64,000 nt of DNA from Alloalcanivorax xiamenensis (GCF_009846745.1 NZ_AQPF01000011.1:42063-106062), one strand, 5' to 3'. Shown: positions 24,224-33,255, counted from the stretch's first letter. Notes: generated by a model from the sequence alone, not told the origin. Made by a program: numbers and translations.

Positions 24224-25492
24224 ATGAATAACCGGGAGCTGCCTAATATTGACGGGAGGCTTGCCTACCTAAAACCTGGGGGGAAGGAATGGGAAGCGTT
24301 ATCTGAGGGGGCGTTTTTGGCTCTTGTACAGGATTTCGGACAGGAGGCTAGAGAATTAGCCGAAGAAGAAAAGATAAAATTAGGTCAAAATAGGCAGTAT
24401 TTAAACGATACCCTTTTGAAGGCGCTGCAATTACCTAACTTATTTTTCTTTGCTGGTAGTGGAACTTCTCTTGCCGAAGTTCAAGGGCCCAGTATGCGGG
24501 ATCTATGGCAAAAATCGATGCTGAAATCTCCAGATGCAGGCGAGTCAGATGATGACTTTGGCGTACTTACAGAAGAAGCTCAAGCGACAATAGATAAAGT
24601 AAGATATTCAGAACTAGAAAATCCCAATATCGAGCACTTTTTGTCACAATGTGACGCCTACCTTTTATTTAATGAGGACGAAGAAGTTGAGAATTTCCTA
24701 AATCAGGTAAAAAAAACGATACTACACGAATGCTCCTCATTCATAGATACAGAGAAAAGTGATATATCTTGCTATCAAAACCTCTTGCAAAAATTAGCTC
24801 GAAGAAGAGTGCGTGACCCTCGATTAAAAGTGTTTACTACAAATTACGATATGTGTTTTGAAACAGCAGCCTCAGATCTTGGTATGATGATAGTTGACGG
24901 TTTCTCATACACTCGAAATCGTAAATTTGACGGCAAGTATTTTAACTATGATGTGGTTAGAAGGGAAAGTGATAGCCATGAGTTTGTCGAAGGTATTGTT
25001 CAACTTTACAAATTACATGGCTCGGTTAGTTGGGAAAGAAAAGGGAATGATGTATTTGAGGTGTCTGAGCCATCGCCCGAAAATGCAGTATTGATCTACC
25101 CGGCGAAGGGAAAATACCAACAAGCTTTCATTCAGCCTCATCTAGAATTGTTATCGCGATTTTTAGAATCTTTAAGGCAGCCAAATTCATGCTTAATAAT
25201 TGCTGGGTTTGGCTTCAATGATGATCATTTATCTGAGCCCGTAATTTCAGCAATAAAATCAAACCCAAGCCTAAAGTTAATTATTTCTGATTATAGGGCG
25301 GCCTCGAATATCAATAATCAATCCCGGGTGATCAGCCGCTACTGGAAGGATTTGTCTGATTTGGCTTCTCAGGGGTACGACATACATTTTATTAATGGAA
25401 GCTTTTCAGAATTCGTATCGATCATTCCACATCTAAGAGCGTTGACACCCGCTGATCAGTTAGCTAAAGCCGTTAAAGCCGCTGGAAGATAA
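24224..25492 (+). CDS. SIR2-family NADase-like protein of a SIR2-HerA defence pair
   Basis: The product is 422 residues. SIR2 motifs are complete: FFAGSGTSL (78-82), VFTTNYD with Asn207 and Asp209, KLHGSVSW with His265, and AGFGFNDDHL near 328-336. Known SIR2-HerA systems assemble large complexes in which SIR2 consumes NAD+ and HerA acts as the ATPase partner, giving phage resistance through abortive infection. The herA-like gene starts three bases after this stop, so co-translation is likely. Strongly AT-rich compared with the chromosome. It follows an attC, so the pair sits where a further cassette would be. Confidence 0.92.
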   Translation: MNNRELPNIDGRLAYLKPGGKEWEALSEGAFLALVQDFGQEARELAEEEKIKLGQNRQYLNDTLLKALQLPNLFFFAGSGTSLAEVQGPSMRDLWQKSMLKSPDAGESDDDFGVLTEEAQATIDKVRYSELENPNIEHFLSQCDAYLLFNEDEEVENFLNQVKKTILHECSSFIDTEKSDISCYQNLLQKLARRRVRDPRLKVFTTNYDMCFETAASDLGMMIVDGFSYTRNRKFDGKYFNYDVVRRESDSHEFVEGIVQLYKLHGSVSWERKGNDVFEVSEPSPENAVLIYPAKGKYQQAFIQPHLELLSRFLESLRQPNSCLIIAGFGFNDDHLSEPVISAIKSNPSLKLIISDYRAASNINNQSRVISRYWKDLSDLASQGYDIHFINGSFSEFVSIIPHLRALTPADQLAKAVKAAGR

Positions 25493-25495
25493 ATA

Positions 25496-27211
25496 ATGGA
25501 CCTGAATTTACTGTTTACTGAAACGGGAATTTTAAGTAATCGGCTCAAAGTTGGAGTTGTCTCCACTGTAACTGCTCAAGGAATTAAAGTTAATCTTGCG
25601 CATTCAGGTGATGTGAGTGCGAGCTACGTTGATGGAAGCAGGTATGGTCGGGGAGAAGTGGGGGAGTTGCTTTTAATTGAGGGGCAGCAATCAATATTGC
25701 TGGGTCGTTTAACGGAAGTCAGGCTTCCTGATCGAGATCGAACAGAATTATCACAAGATTTTGAAGGTTCTAGTCAGCTGGATGCTATTGGGTTTGTTCA
25801 ACTATTAGGCTCAATTAATATTGAACAGCTAAGGATTCAAGCGGGAGTTATTTCCTACCCTAGACTAGGTGATAGGGTGTTTTCGGCTCCGCTTGAATTC
25901 ATTTCTGCCCTTCCTGAACTGATGGTCACTGGTGTGACGAATACAGTAGGTACTAGGGTTACACTAGAGATTGGTGAGGTTACAGGTGAAACCGGAAGCA
26001 AAATACGTGTAACTCCTGAAAAGCTTTTTGGACGTCATTGTGCAATTTTAGGTTCTACTGGTGGCGGAAAAAGCTGGACTACAGCAAAAATAATTGAAGA
26101 GTGCGCTAAGTATGAAAACTCTAAAATTGTTGTCATTGATGCTACCAGTGAATATCGGACTCTGAATAATAAATATACATCCCATTATCATATTGGCGAA
26201 CCCATCTATAAGAACGATAAGTCTACAGAGATTTGCATACCCCCAACAGATTTCTTGGAGTCAGACTTCTTGGCAATTTTTGACCCTTCAGGCAAAGTGC
26301 AAGGGCCAAAACTGAAAGAAGCAATTAAAAGTCTCAGGTTGGCCAAGCTAGCGCCTGATTTATTTCCGGGCGGGTTTGTAGAGAAAATAAACCAAAGTAA
26401 GGCATTGTATCGGCAGGCTATGAATAGGGATGGTAACTCAAAGCTTGTGGATAACCCCTCGCAGGAATTTGATGTAACGAAGCTAATCAAGCAACTTGTT
26501 CAGGAGTGTTGCTGGGATAATGTTGATAGTTGGGGAAAAGAAAGCAATGATCTCGGCTACTGCTCATCCTTGTTTACAAGAATACAAGCAGTAATTCATT
26601 CGCCATCGTTAAAGTCCGTTTTTAATAGTGACGGACGAGAACATTTTGAAGAGGCGTTAAGGCAGTTTATTGAAGGAGATGGTAGGGTTTTCAGGCTTTG
26701 TTTAAGTGATGTTAGTTACGAATTCTATGCCAGGGAAGTTTTAGCTAACGTGATAGGGAGAAAGCTGCTTTCATTTGCAAGAAAAGAAGCTTTCCGGGAT
26801 AAACCTGTGTTAGTCATCGTGGATGAAGCGCATAACTTTCTTGGCAAAAGAGTTGGAGCAGAAGATCATTCTGCAAAACTTGATGCATTTGAAATGGTGG
26901 CTAAGGAAGGCAGAAAATACGGGTTGAATATATGTTTAACTACTCAAAGGCCGCGAGATATAACCGAAGGTGTACTTAGCCAGATGGGCACCTTGTTAGT
27001 CCATCGACTAACAAATGATAGAGATAGAGAGGTTGTTGAAAGAGCCTGTGGTGAGATAGACCGTTCCGCCGCCTCCTTTTTGCCTAATTTAAAACAAGGG
27101 GAGGTAGCTTTGGTTGGTATTGACTTCCCAATACCAATGACAATCCAAATTGATAAACCTATATGCCCACCGAAATCAGATGGTCCAAGTTTTCAAAATA
27201 TATGGAGTTGA
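25496..27211 (+). CDS. HerA-like DUF87 ATPase of the SIR2-HerA pair
   Basis: The product is 571 residues. An N-terminal HAS-barrel-like domain (1-160) leads to the FtsK-HerA ATPase: Walker A GSTGGGKS with Lys192, Walker B VLVIVDEAHNF, and CLTTQRPRDITEGVLSQ then VHRLTNDRDREVVE, the HerA sensor and arginine region. A hexameric DNA or protein translocase scaffold is expected. Together with the SIR2 gene it forms a two-gene defence operon. A weak attC-like sequence ends the region at about 27310. Confidence 0.92.
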   Translation: MDLNLLFTETGILSNRLKVGVVSTVTAQGIKVNLAHSGDVSASYVDGSRYGRGEVGELLLIEGQQSILLGRLTEVRLPDRDRTELSQDFEGSSQLDAIGFVQLLGSINIEQLRIQAGVISYPRLGDRVFSAPLEFISALPELMVTGVTNTVGTRVTLEIGEVTGETGSKIRVTPEKLFGRHCAILGSTGGGKSWTTAKIIEECAKYENSKIVVIDATSEYRTLNNKYTSHYHIGEPIYKNDKSTEICIPPTDFLESDFLAIFDPSGKVQGPKLKEAIKSLRLAKLAPDLFPGGFVEKINQSKALYRQAMNRDGNSKLVDNPSQEFDVTKLIKQLVQECCWDNVDSWGKESNDLGYCSSLFTRIQAVIHSPSLKSVFNSDGREHFEEALRQFIEGDGRVFRLCLSDVSYEFYAREVLANVIGRKLLSFARKEAFRDKPVLVIVDEAHNFLGKRVGAEDHSAKLDAFEMVAKEGRKYGLNICLTTQRPRDITEGVLSQMGTLLVHRLTNDRDREVVERACGEIDRSAASFLPNLKQGEVALVGIDFPIPMTIQIDKPICPPKSDGPSFQNIWS

Positions 27212-27234
27212 TTGAATGGGCCAGAGAGCGTATA

Positions 27235-27310
27235 TCAAAGCTGTACAGTGATGGTTATCACCTGACAGCCTCCTTACGCCAGTTCGCTCAGTCTCGTTGC
27301 AACTGTTAGC
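27235..27310 (+). other. Weak attC-like end of the array
   Basis: The segment ends CAACTGTTAGCG (GTTAGC core-like) and carries short inverted pieces (GCTGTACAG, GATGGTTATC). It is the only candidate attC behind SIR2-HerA; pairing is poor. Confidence 0.3.
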
Positions 27311-27449
27311 GATTCAGTAGAGCTGATTTGATTGCTTCTGCTCCTTTCCGATAACAAACCACCGCAAGCAGCTCAGAATCGACCCAAACACCCCAATATC
27401 GACTTCCACGATAGTGCCCAATCTCAATGTTCGGCTTGCGCTTTTTCAT
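27306..27449 (-). CDS. 47-residue hypothetical protein
   Basis: The start at 27449 has an excellent ribosome-binding site (GGGAGG, then ATC before ATG). The product is basic at the N-terminus (MKKRKP) and contains HYRGSRYWGVWVDSELLAVV, a beta-rich stretch that looks like a conserved small domain. It is translated in the same direction as the 74-residue gene just upstream (22 bp gap), so they form a small operon. Function unknown; its compact size would fit a toxin-antitoxin or accessory pair. Confidence 0.6.
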   Translation of the reverse strand: MKKRKPNIEIGHYRGSRYWGVWVDSELLAVVCYRKGAEAIKSALLNR

Positions 27450-27471
27450 GATACCTCCCTGGTCTCTTTGG

Positions 27472-27696
27472 CTAGCCATTGATTCCATCCAGAAAGGCAC
27501 AAGCCCACTGTTCGGCATGACTGCGCCCCAATAAAGCAAGTCTTTTGGCATCCTTGATTGCTCTGTCTTCTCGATCGAAAGCATCCAGCCGGTTCGCGAG
27601 CGCCGAGAAAAGCGCCTCCAAATAGTTAAACTGCTCAACCGCCAAACAGGCCATATCACCCACTTCAGTACGCCCCACATCATACGCCTTGGTCAT
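27472..27696 (-). CDS. 74-residue hypothetical protein
   Basis: GAAGGAGG lies a few bases before the ATG at 27696, a strong signal. The product is helical and acidic (DMACLAVEQFNYLEALFSALANRLDAF), with no membrane segment. It resembles small conserved proteins of pseudomonads that I cannot name. The 47-residue gene follows at once. The pair separates the defence island from lldD. Confidence 0.65.
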   Translation of the reverse strand: MTKAYDVGRTEVGDMACLAVEQFNYLEALFSALANRLDAFDREDRAIKDAKRLALLGRSHAEQWACAFLDGING

Positions 27697-27806
27697 CTCC
27701 GCCTCCTTCCATTACTCTCCTTAAATCGACCCACCCAGTAGAGCGCAGACCACGAATTATGGTCTACAGACGATAAGTAGCACTTTCCCCCTTTGTTGAG
27801 ACAACC

Positions 27807-28949
27807 ATGATCATCTCCTCGACCCACGATTACCGCCTCGCCGCCAAGCGCCGCCTGCCGCCGTTCCTGTTCCACTACATCGACGGGGGCGCGTACGACG
27901 AGCACACCCTGGCGCGCAATGTGGCGGATCTGCGCGATTTGGCGTTGCGGCAGCGGGTGTTGAAGGAAGTGGGGGACGTGGATCTGTCGACGCGGCTGTT
28001 TGGGGAGGATGTGAGCCTGCCGGTGGCGCTGGCGCCGGTGGGGCTCACCGGGATGTTCGCGCGGCGGGGCGAGGTGCAGGCGGCGCGGGCGGCGTCGTCG
28101 TGGGGCGTGCCGTTTACGTTGTCGTCGGTGTCGGTGTGTCCCATCGAGGAGGTGCAGCCGGCGTTGACGCGGCCGATGTGGTTTCAGCTGTATGTGCTGC
28201 GCGACCGCGGTTTCATGAAGAACGCGCTGGAGCGGGCCTGGGCGGCGGGGGTGCGGACCCTGGTGTTCACGGTGGATATGCCGGTGCCGGGGGCGCGCTA
28301 TCGCGATCGGCATTCGGGGATGTCCGGGCCGTTCGCGGCCTGGCGGCGGGTGCTGCAGGCGGTGACGCACCCGCGCTGGGCGTGGGACGTGGGGCTGCGC
28401 GGGCGGCCGCACGATCTGGGCAATGTGTCGGCCTATCTGGGCCATCGCATTCACCTGGAGGATTACATCGGCTGGCTGGGCGAGAACTTCGATCCGTCCA
28501 TCGGTTGGCGGGATCTGGAGTGGATTCGGGAGTTCTGGAAAGGCTCGATGGTGCTCAAGGGCATCCTCGACCCGGAGGACGCCCGCGAGGCGGTGCGGTT
28601 CGGCGCGGACGGCATCGTGGTCTCCAACCACGGCGGGCGCCAGCTCGATGGCGTGCTGTCCTCGGCCCGGGCGCTGCCGGCCATCGCCGACGCGGTGCAG
28701 GGCGACCTGACGATCCTGGCGGATTCCGGCGTGCGCTCCGGCCTGGACGTGGTGCGCCTGCTCGCCCTGGGCGCGGACGGCGTGCTGCTGGGCCGCGCCT
28801 TCGTCTACGCCCTCGCCGCCGCCGGCGAGCAGGGCGTGGCCCATGTGCTGGACCTGATCGCCAGCGAGATGAAGGTGGCGATGACGCTTATCGGGGCCAG
28901 GGCGGTTGGGGAGATTTCGCGGGAGAGTCTGGTGCAAGCCGGCGATTGA
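27807..28949 (+). CDS. lldD: FMN-dependent L-lactate dehydrogenase
   Basis: Oxidises L-lactate to pyruvate, feeding electrons to the quinone pool at the inner membrane. The product is 380 residues against 396 in E. coli. Family signatures are clear: FHYIDGGAYDEHT near the start, LAPVGLTGMFARRGE for FMN binding, and the active-site SNHGGRQLDG with the proton-abstracting His275 at the same number as in E. coli. The C-terminus is slightly short. It stands alone, without lldP or lldR, and converges with the hipBA-like pair. Confidence 0.95.
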   Translation: MIISSTHDYRLAAKRRLPPFLFHYIDGGAYDEHTLARNVADLRDLALRQRVLKEVGDVDLSTRLFGEDVSLPVALAPVGLTGMFARRGEVQAARAASSWGVPFTLSSVSVCPIEEVQPALTRPMWFQLYVLRDRGFMKNALERAWAAGVRTLVFTVDMPVPGARYRDRHSGMSGPFAAWRRVLQAVTHPRWAWDVGLRGRPHDLGNVSAYLGHRIHLEDYIGWLGENFDPSIGWRDLEWIREFWKGSMVLKGILDPEDAREAVRFGADGIVVSNHGGRQLDGVLSSARALPAIADAVQGDLTILADSGVRSGLDVVRLLALGADGVLLGRAFVYALAAAGEQGVAHVLDLIASEMKVAMTLIGARAVGEISRESLVQAGD

Positions 28950-28967
28950 ATTCTGGTGCCGTGGCGT

Positions 28968-30230
28968 CTAATCAAAAATCGAAGGCGACAAAACCGTCGC
29001 CTTCGCCAGATACTCGATATCCCCGGCTTCCATTCCCGCCGCTGAAAACAGCGCCTTCCAGTGTTTCTCCACCACCTGCTTCATGGCGTCGACGCATTCG
29101 GCGGCTTCCCGTTCGCTCAGACCAAACCGCTCCGCCTGGCTGAGGGCGTTGTGGAGCGTGGCCGCGCGGCCGTGGTGGCCGACGGTCATGGCCAGGTCCG
29201 CGGAGTAGCCCAGCCGGGGCCGGGGGCAGAGGTCGTAGCCGGGGGTGAGGTCGAGGGCGGCGCCGTCCCAGAAGCAGGCGTGGTTGCGGGCGTGGTCGTC
29301 GGTGTTGCCGATCAGGATGTTGAAGACCATGCGCCGGAACAGCTCCGGGCCGTCCCGTTCGAAGTCCCGGGCGTATTGGCGCAGCGCGTCGGCCAGTTCC
29401 AGGTAGCTGGCTTCGCCGCTGCGGACGGCGTATTCGTCCAGGTCCAGCAGGGTCATGGCGCTGAGCATGTGGCGGCGGGTCGGGTGGCCGGTTGCGTTGG
29501 TGTCGCGGTCGAAGCGGCGGACCAGCAGTACGTCCTTGCCGGAGACTTCCAGGACGCGGGTGTCCGCCACGTTCAGGCCGGCTTTGGCGGCGAGCCGCAT
29601 GGCGCCGCTTTCCGCGGCGATCATGTTGAGGGTGTCCCGGCTGGAGCTGAATTTGGCGACCAGCCAGGACTTGCCGCGCCGGAACAGCACCTTGGGGCGG
29701 GCGCCGCCGATGCTGGTGCCGTGGTTCAGGGCGGCGTCCAGGTCGTCATCCAGTTCCTGGCCGCGTTCCATCCGTTCCGCCGCTTCCAGGGCGTCCGCCA
29801 GCGGGCGGATCGGCTTGGCGCGGGGCGCGTAGGCGTCCGGGCGGTCGGTGGCGTCCAGGGCGCCGATGCGGTCGGCGCCGGCGCCGAGCAGGTAATCAAT
29901 CTCCCCGAGCTCGCCTTCGAGGCGGTAAGGGGCCTTGCCGGTGGGGTCGAGGGTTTTCGCGATTTCCCGCTGGATGATGCGCCGGCCCCAGGCGTCCGGC
30001 GCCGCGTCGCGCACGGCGCCGCTGAGCTCCAGGTCGAGGACGTAGGGCTCACCGGTGAGCTCGCCCAGGGGGCGGCCGGGGATAGAGAGCGGGATGGCAT
30101 CCGGCCGGGCCAGGTAGCTTTTGCCGTAGCGGAACACGTATTCGGCGCCGTCCCAGGCCACCACGCCGCACACCACCGGTTCCGCCTGCCCCGGCGGAAA
30201 GAACCAGAGGTAGGCGCGATCAGAAATCAT
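28968..30230 (-). CDS. hipA: HipA-like serine/threonine kinase
   Basis: The product is 420 residues. The HipA N-terminal subdomain (FRYGKSYLARPDAIPLS) is followed by the kinase core with the ATP-loop motif TSIGGARPKVL and the catalytic loop GNTDDHARNHA. HipA toxins phosphorylate a tRNA synthetase and induce dormancy; target here unknown. The start ATG overlaps the stop of the upstream HTH gene by four bases (ATGA, 30227-30230), so the two are coupled like other hipBA operons. A hairpin terminator lies at its 3' end. Confidence 0.93.
   Translation of the reverse strand: MISDRAYLWFFPPGQAEPVVCGVVAWDGAEYVFRYGKSYLARPDAIPLSIPGRPLGELTGEPYVLDLELSGAVRDAAPDAWGRRIIQREIAKTLDPTGKAPYRLEGELGEIDYLLGAGADRIGALDATDRPDAYAPRAKPIRPLADALEAAERMERGQELDDDLDAALNHGTSIGGARPKVLFRRGKSWLVAKFSSSRDTLNMIAAESGAMRLAAKAGLNVADTRVLEVSGKDVLLVRRFDRDTNATGHPTRRHMLSAMTLLDLDEYAVRSGEASYLELADALRQYARDFERDGPELFRRMVFNILIGNTDDHARNHACFWDGAALDLTPGYDLCPRPRLGYSADLAMTVGHHGRAATLHNALSQAERFGLSEREAAECVDAMKQVVEKHWKALFSAAGMEAGDIEYLAKATVLSPSIFD
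28974..29004 (-). terminator. Terminator of the hipBA-like operon
   Basis: On the minus strand GAAGGCGAC, loop GGTTTT, GTCGCCTTC is followed by GATTTTTG. It overlaps the last codons of hipA and could also stop lldD transcripts from the other side. Confidence 0.75.
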
Positions 30231-30568
30231 TGTCGACGTCCTGGGGCCGGAACCGGCGCCGGCTGGCGGGGCGGCGCGCGCCGGCGCGGATACCCTTTTG
30301 GGGTGGGCTGGCCCGGCTCGGGCAGGGTCGCCAGCAGGGGCAGGTCAAGCAGCCACAGGGCGGCCACCACCAGGCCGACGTCGACCTTCGGGTCGCCTTT
30401 TTCCAGGGCGCTCACGTGTCGCCGGTCCACCTTGCCCAGGCGCGCACCCAGGTCGGTCTGGGACCAGCCGCGCGCCTTGCGGGCCTCGGCGATCAGGGCG
30501 CCGGTGTCGCGCAGGGCATCGAGAATCTGGGCCTTTTGATAAACGGGAGAATCGACTGTCCGGGGCAT
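30227..30568 (-). CDS. hipB: HipB-like HTH antitoxin/repressor
   Basis: The product is 113 residues from the ATG at 30568. A Cro/C1-type helix-turn-helix is clear (AEARKARGWSQTDLGARLGKVDRRHVSALEKGDP). The Pro/Arg-rich tail (RRRAPPRQPAPVPAP) is atypical and probably disordered. HipB partners bind HipA and repress their own promoter. The TTG-initiated longer form is not needed. Inverted and direct repeats upstream are candidate operators. Confidence 0.88.
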   Translation of the reverse strand: MPRTVDSPVYQKAQILDALRDTGALIAEARKARGWSQTDLGARLGKVDRRHVSALEKGDPKVDVGLVVAALWLLDLPLLATLPEPGQPTPKGYPRRRAPPRQPAPVPAPGRRQ

Positions 30569-30597
30569 TTTGATCACTAAACCGTACAAAGTGGCGT

Positions 30598-30681
30598 TAA
30601 ATGTACGTTATGGCGTTCCTTGTGATTCGTCAAGAACATCTCTATGCCTTATGTGCTCATAAATGTACATAAAGAGATGTT
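30598..30681. promoter_or_regulatory. Operator-like repeats upstream of hipBA
   Basis: AACATCTCT (30635-30643) and AGAGATGTT (30673-30681) form a perfect 9-bp inverted repeat. AAATGTACGTTATGG (from 30598) and AAATGTACATAAAGA (from 30660) are related direct copies. They are likely HipB binding sites covering the promoter. Confidence 0.6.
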
Positions 30682-30723
30682 TTGTGCGTTTTACCGATCA
30701 AGGTGCTTGAGTTGACCCCGGAC

Positions 30724-32409
30724 TCAGATGGCCCACAAGTCCGGTGATTCCACTTCCATCCGCAGCCGATCCTTACTGAACGTCCGCTTCAGCAACCCAC
30801 CCAGGCCGGGCTTGGGAATTTCGCTCAGCAGCCGCCGGACTTCGTCGGGCAGCGGGTCGGGCAGGTCGAGTTGGCCCTCGGCGGTTACCTCCAGCAGCCA
30901 GTGGCCGTGGTCGCGGGCGGCGTCCCAATTGCCTTGGGCGCTGAGCAGGGTCATGTGCAGTACTGAGAGGTACGGGTCGAACACTTGGGGCAGCACGGTG
31001 TTGCTGACCTCGAGCGCGGCGCGCGGGTCGGGCGTGCCGAACCAGCCTTCGTCCAGGCCACGGGCCAGGGCGTATTTACAGGCAGTGAAGTCGACGGGGA
31101 CGTCGCTGAGCAGGGCTTTGGCTTCGGCCTGCTCGCCTTGGGTCAGGAGAGCCCGGGCCAGGGGCAGGGCGCCGAAGCCGTTGCCTTCGGTGATGGCGGT
31201 GCGGCACAGGGCCAGGGCCTGCTCGGAGTGCGGGTCGTCTTCCAGTTGGAGTTCGGCCAGGTTGAGTTTGCCGTCCGGCCCCTTTTCGGCGGCAAAGCGG
31301 AACCAGCGCTCCGCCGCCGCGCGGTCTTGTGGAAAGCCACGCCGGCCTCGGGCCAGGCACCGCCCCAGCCAGTTGGCCGCTTCCAGGCCCTCCGGGCCGG
31401 GCCGTTCCGCCAGGCGGCTCAGCACGGCGGTGGCCCGCTCGATGTCGCCGGCGTTGACCCAGGCCAGGCCGAGGTCGAACTGATGTGTGGAGTCGTCCGG
31501 GGCGGCGTCCACGGCGGCCTGCCAGCCTTCGGCGATTTCCAGGGCGGGGGCGTCCAGGGAGGCCAGGATTTGTGCTTCCAACACCAGCAGGGCGGCGCGC
31601 ATGCGCCCAGGCGGGCAGTCTTCCTGGCCGGCGCGCAAGTGCCCGCGGGCGGTGACCAGGTCGCCGTCAATGGTGGCGGCGCGGTTGGCGCGCCACCACC
31701 AGTACTCGGCGGTGAGGAGCTGGTGTAGCTCGGGGGCGGTGATGGCGCGTTCGGCCAGCCTGACCACTTCGCCCATGTGCGCCAGGCTGCCGCCCCAGCG
31801 GGCTTCGCTGCGGGCCAGGGCGGTGGACCAGGCGGGTAGCCAGTTCGGGTCGGCCTCGGCCAGCTGCGCCAGTAGTTGTTGGTGTTCCTCTTCGGATACG
31901 CCCAGGATCGTGGCGGCCTGGCCGAGGGCGGCCAGCGCCGGGCCGGGCTGCGCGCCCAGCTCCAGGGCGCGGGTCAGCGGTGCACGGGCGCGGTTCAGCG
32001 ATGTCACCACCTGCTCCCATTGGGCGTCGGTGAGCTGGTCGGCGGTCTCTTCGCCCCGGGCGTCGATGCCGGCGTAGGTGTCCGCCATGCCTTGGGCGAG
32101 CCTGGGCCAGGGGTTGTCGGGTTCCGTCTCCGCCCAGGTATCGAGGGTGTCGCGCGGCGCGCGGAGGATGGCATGCAGCGTGCCTTCCAGTTGCAGCAGC
32201 GTGTGCAGGGAGGGCGCGCGGCGGTAGTCCGCGGCGGTGCGCTTCAGGCGCTCGGTGAGCGCCGACCATTCGCCACTCAGGGCGGCGGCGGTGATGGCGG
32301 GGTAGGCCTCGGGGGCGGCGACGTCGGTGATGGACAGAATCGGATGGTCGGGCATGAAAATGAAACTCTTGGCCGGTGCGAGCCCTGAATCTTGAGGCGT
32401 GGACGCCAT
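30724..32409 (-). CDS. TPR/Sel1-like repeat protein
   Basis: The product is 561 residues of helical repeats, rich in Ala, Leu and Trp. The N-terminal 130 residues (ALSGEWSALTERLKRTAADYRRAPSLH...) resemble DUF4034-type text; from about 300 to 430 there are TPR/Sel1-like units such as EAANWLGRCLARGRRGFPQDRAAAERWFRFAAEKG. No signal peptide, so probably cytoplasmic scaffolding. The start at 32409 is uncertain; a Met 18 residues later is possible. Its end lies about 50 bp from the hip operator region. Confidence 0.8.
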   Translation of the reverse strand: MASTPQDSGLAPAKSFIFMPDHPILSITDVAAPEAYPAITAAALSGEWSALTERLKRTAADYRRAPSLHTLLQLEGTLHAILRAPRDTLDTWAETEPDNPWPRLAQGMADTYAGIDARGEETADQLTDAQWEQVVTSLNRARAPLTRALELGAQPGPALAALGQAATILGVSEEEHQQLLAQLAEADPNWLPAWSTALARSEARWGGSLAHMGEVVRLAERAITAPELHQLLTAEYWWWRANRAATIDGDLVTARGHLRAGQEDCPPGRMRAALLVLEAQILASLDAPALEIAEGWQAAVDAAPDDSTHQFDLGLAWVNAGDIERATAVLSRLAERPGPEGLEAANWLGRCLARGRRGFPQDRAAAERWFRFAAEKGPDGKLNLAELQLEDDPHSEQALALCRTAITEGNGFGALPLARALLTQGEQAEAKALLSDVPVDFTACKYALARGLDEGWFGTPDPRAALEVSNTVLPQVFDPYLSVLHMTLLSAQGNWDAARDHGHWLLEVTAEGQLDLPDPLPDEVRRLLSEIPKPGLGGLLKRTFSKDRLRMEVESPDLWAI

Positions 32410-32718
32410 AACGCAACCCTACACGGCATCCGGACGCGCTTTGAATGGGAGCTGCGTCTCACGCTGGACCGGGCGCGCCGGATATCGCTGGTTTGGGAGC
32501 AGGCAAAAAGCAAAACCGGGTTCGGGCACATGGTTGGGTTGTGGCATCGTGTTATCGATTCTGTTTCTGTACGATTCGGATGCCCACTTGCAAGGACGCT
32601 CGCCGTCCGTATTGGGAGAGGACTGATCCGACCGCCTGGCTATCCTTGACCATCAGAGGTCATGGACACAGGGGCGCGGTTTCGTTCCTGTGTGCAGCCT
32701 GAGCGTAGGGAAACCACG
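32410..32718. other. 309-bp gap, no gene seen
   Basis: No start with a usable ribosome-binding site opens a plausible protein on either strand. It probably holds the divergent promoters of the TPR gene and the acetyltransferase. Confidence 0.4.
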
Positions 32719-33255
32719 ATGATTGACGAGCGATTGTTGTGTCGGGATGAGGTCGGCCTGGTCTGGGGGATCGACCGCAGAGAGGTGATCGAAGAGATCT
32801 ATGCCCTCAAGGGCGGCGAACTGGTGCTTCGTCCCGAGTTCTACGACATGAGCGGTTGGCCAGAGGGCGAGGCCGAGCACTTCACGCCGACCCTGCTCGA
32901 TTGTTTTGACCGTGGTGGTTGGTTCCTTGGACTGTTCGACCAGGGCCGCCTGATCGGCGCGGTGGTGCTCGATTCGTGCCGCTTTGGCCCGGCGGGCGAA
33001 TGGCTGCAACTGACGTTCCTCCACCTCAGCCACGCTTATCGCCGCCGTGGTCTCGGCGCCCATCTGTTCCGTCTTGCCGTCGCCCGGGCCCGGGCCCGGC
33101 GGGTGGAGGCTGGTGCGCTCTACGTTTCAGCGACGCCGTCACGTAATACCGTGGACTTTTACATGAGACTGGGCTGCCGGTTATGCGAGCAGCCGGATGA
33201 AGCCTTGTATCAGCGGGAGCCGGACGATATTCATCTGCTCCATGACCTCACGTGA
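32719..33255 (+). CDS. GNAT family N-acetyltransferase
   Basis: The product is 178 residues from the ATG at 32719, seven bases after GTAGGGA. The acetyl-CoA binding motif A is LTFLHLSHAYRRRGLGAHLFRLAVA, followed by a typical beta5/alpha4 end (LYVSATPSRNTVDFYMRLGCRL). Substrate unknown. Single gene; the next 335 bp contain nothing recognisable. Confidence 0.9.
   Translation: MIDERLLCRDEVGLVWGIDRREVIEEIYALKGGELVLRPEFYDMSGWPEGEAEHFTPTLLDCFDRGGWFLGLFDQGRLIGAVVLDSCRFGPAGEWLQLTFLHLSHAYRRRGLGAHLFRLAVARARARRVEAGALYVSATPSRNTVDFYMRLGCRLCEQPDEALYQREPDDIHLLHDLT

Larger units (their letters stand above)
4591..27310. mobile_element. Accessory island: integrase-less gene-cassette array with defence-type cargo
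   Basis: The island starts just behind guaA and ends before the two small minus-strand genes upstream of lldD. It contains three cassette blocks in the same orientation, with about a dozen attC-like hairpin sites between genes, and three copies of a left-boundary module at 4591, 15953 and 21341. Base composition of many cassettes is AT-richer than the flanks. No tyrosine recombinase or IntI-like protein is encoded in the window, so by definition it would be CALIN-like. The outer limits are inferred. Confidence 0.7.

Noticed and set aside
27213..27225. GATTGAATGGGCC resembling the guaA 3' end (GATTGAGTGGGAA), a possible attR of an island integrated at guaA
   Set aside because: The match is short and imperfect, and no integrase gene or longer direct repeat supports it.
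29061..30539. 492-residue plus-strand frame across hipA
   Set aside because: Shadow of the minus-strand HipA-like gene, which has full kinase motifs.
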